The notes beneath the pieces are model-generated. The model made no database searches. It saw nothing but the letters and a program-made list of their open reading frames with translations, and was not told where the DNA came from. A DNA stretch of 64,000 bases from JACMLD01 sp044223995 (lineage in GTDB: Bacteria > Bacteroidota > Bacteroidia > Chitinophagales > Chitinophagaceae), in contig JBGALE010000007.1 in the NCBI GenBank assembly GCA_044223995.1, forward strand, positions 186,001-250,000, in the 5' to 3' direction. Positions 63,393-64,000 of the stretch are shown here, piece after piece; the first letter of the stretch is position 1; each line of letters opens with the position of its first letter. A program made the position numbers and the translations under genes.

Positions 63393-63788
63393 CGCAGCGT
63401 CTTCCGAAGGAGACGCTGCGTAAACATGAGAGAAAGAGACCTCGCATAAATCATACACATATACGTCATGCCCCCGACTGAAGTCGGGGTAGACGGGCAT
63501 CTCATAATTTAGAGGTGAAAACTACAAACTCACAGTGAGCTATAACTTAAGTATGATAAGGGAGCACCTCACTTCAACATGAGATTCCTCCCGACTAAAG
63601 TCGGGACGGGAATGACGTAAAAGAAAGAGAGCTCACTCAAATAATACTCATACACGTCATGCACGTGTAGACGGGCATCTCATAATTTAGGGATGAAAAC
63701 TCATTCTCTCCGCAGCGTCTCCCGCAGGGGACGCTGCGGTTTAAGATGGAAGTTTCCCTCCGCAAAGTCCCCTTCGGGAGACTATGCG
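63393..63788. repeat. REP-like palindrome cluster
   Basis: Five imperfect palindromes lie within 400 bp: CGCAGCGTCT/AGACGCTGCG (63393-63420), CCCCGACT/AGTCGGGG (63472-63488), CCCGACT/AGTCGGG (63589-63604), CCGCAGCGTC/GACGCTGCGG (63710-63738) and CCGCAAAGTC with ACTATGCGG (63760-63788). They are embedded in two direct copies of a unit of about 95 bp (about 63428-63520 and 63620-63700) ending GTAGACGGGCATCTCATAAT and GATGAAAAC or GGTGAAAAC. This looks like a BIME/REP-type element array. Confidence 0.85.
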
Positions 63789-63936
63789 GGGAGGTAAAAG
63801 CACTAGTGCCCGAAAGCCGCATCTCAGCGCAGTCTGTTCCAATAAAATATAACAAGTACTCCCGGCAGTAGAGCAGCTTTTATTCAACTGCTGTGTTTCA
63901 CCTGGTAAAAACGAAACCCCATCATCCGTCGGAGCC

Positions 63937-64000
63937 GTTGCACAGGTCCGTGAAAATGTTGCACAGGGCCGTGAACATCTTGCACTCGCATGAATACATC
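63937..64000. repeat. 21-bp tandem repeat at the right edge
   Basis: Two near-identical 21-bp units (63937-63957 and 63958-63978, GTTGCACAGG-x-CCGTGAA core) and a third degenerate one (63979 on) run off the window edge. A 21-bp period equals seven codons, so a heptad protein repeat is possible, but the visible plus-strand frame reaches a stop (TGA at 63991-63993). Confidence 0.7.

Noticed and set aside
63309..63855. Two short minus-strand frames in the REP cluster
   Set aside because: They read through the palindromes and repeated units, so they are repeat artefacts.
1..64000. tRNA, rRNA, tmRNA, SRP RNA or RNase P RNA genes
   Set aside because: No cloverleaf or conserved core motifs for these were found by eye; a tRNAscan/Infernal run would settle it.
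1..64000. Insertion sequences, integrases or prophage genes
   Set aside because: No transposase, recombinase or phage structural gene is visible among the reading frames.

Overview
This 64 kb window looks like chromosomal DNA from a member of the Bacteroidota, most likely from the Chitinophaga-type families. The reasons are a SusC/SusD pair, three further TonB-dependent receptors with carboxypeptidase-like N-terminal domains, a secreted protein with a C-terminal type IX secretion (T9SS) sorting domain, LytS/LytTR and HisKA_2 two-component systems, many short lipoproteins, and AT-rich TAnnTTTG-like promoter elements. I see no tRNA, rRNA, IS element or CRISPR array.

Layout. 1-7.1 kb: the 5' end of a secreted (probably TPR sensor) protein, an orphan antitoxin-like gene, a SusC/SusD pair behind a leader hairpin, a nitrilase-superfamily amidohydrolase and a DinB-like protein. 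7.1-10.6 kb: a heterodimeric ABC exporter. 10.6-11.7 kb: a gene-free stretch with two orphan intrinsic terminators (small-RNA candidates). 11.7-13.6 kb: AhpD-like, DUF1348 and AraC genes. 13.7-16.6 kb: a compact thioredoxin / ApbE / DUF4266 / DUF3570 operon, followed upstream by a His/Cys-rich lipoprotein. 17.5-19.1 kb: an ECF sigma factor, its anti-sigma factor and a membrane protein. 19.2-25.2 kb: lipoproteins, FabV enoyl-ACP reductase, a DUF1801 protein and a Tat-exported GH116-like glycosidase. 25.5-31.5 kb: a TonB receptor, a beta-helix lipoprotein and a purple-acid-phosphatase-like enzyme behind a PHO-box-like repeat. 31.6-37.8 kb: another TonB receptor, a GT39/PAP2 pair and a divergent MarR/GNAT pair. 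38-41 kb: a TPR histidine kinase and LuxR-type regulator. 41.8-46.6 kb: a secreted protein, a TonB receptor and a LytS/LytTR pair in one operon. 46.8-49 kb: MFS, GNAT and a small stress-barrel protein. 49.1-62.9 kb: a co-directional cluster of beta-barrel, T9SS cargo, a 3227-residue SpvB/TcdB/RHS protein with a deaminase-like tip, and a tandem OmpA protein. 63-64 kb: palindromic REP-like repeats.

The observations most worth following are: (1) the giant TcB-TcC-like RHS protein, which carries a predicted deaminase toxin but has no adjacent immunity gene and sits beside T9SS-type genes; (2) the thioredoxin-ApbE-DUF4266-DUF3570 operon, an uncharacterised envelope system built around a small lipoprotein with a Gly/Cys tail; (3) a family of five composite low-complexity intergenic repeats, one of which supplies the last 27 or so codons of a marR gene, and two of which share a 56-bp inverted repeat around a 5 kb regulatory segment.

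All functional calls rest on reading protein motifs by eye. No database search was run.
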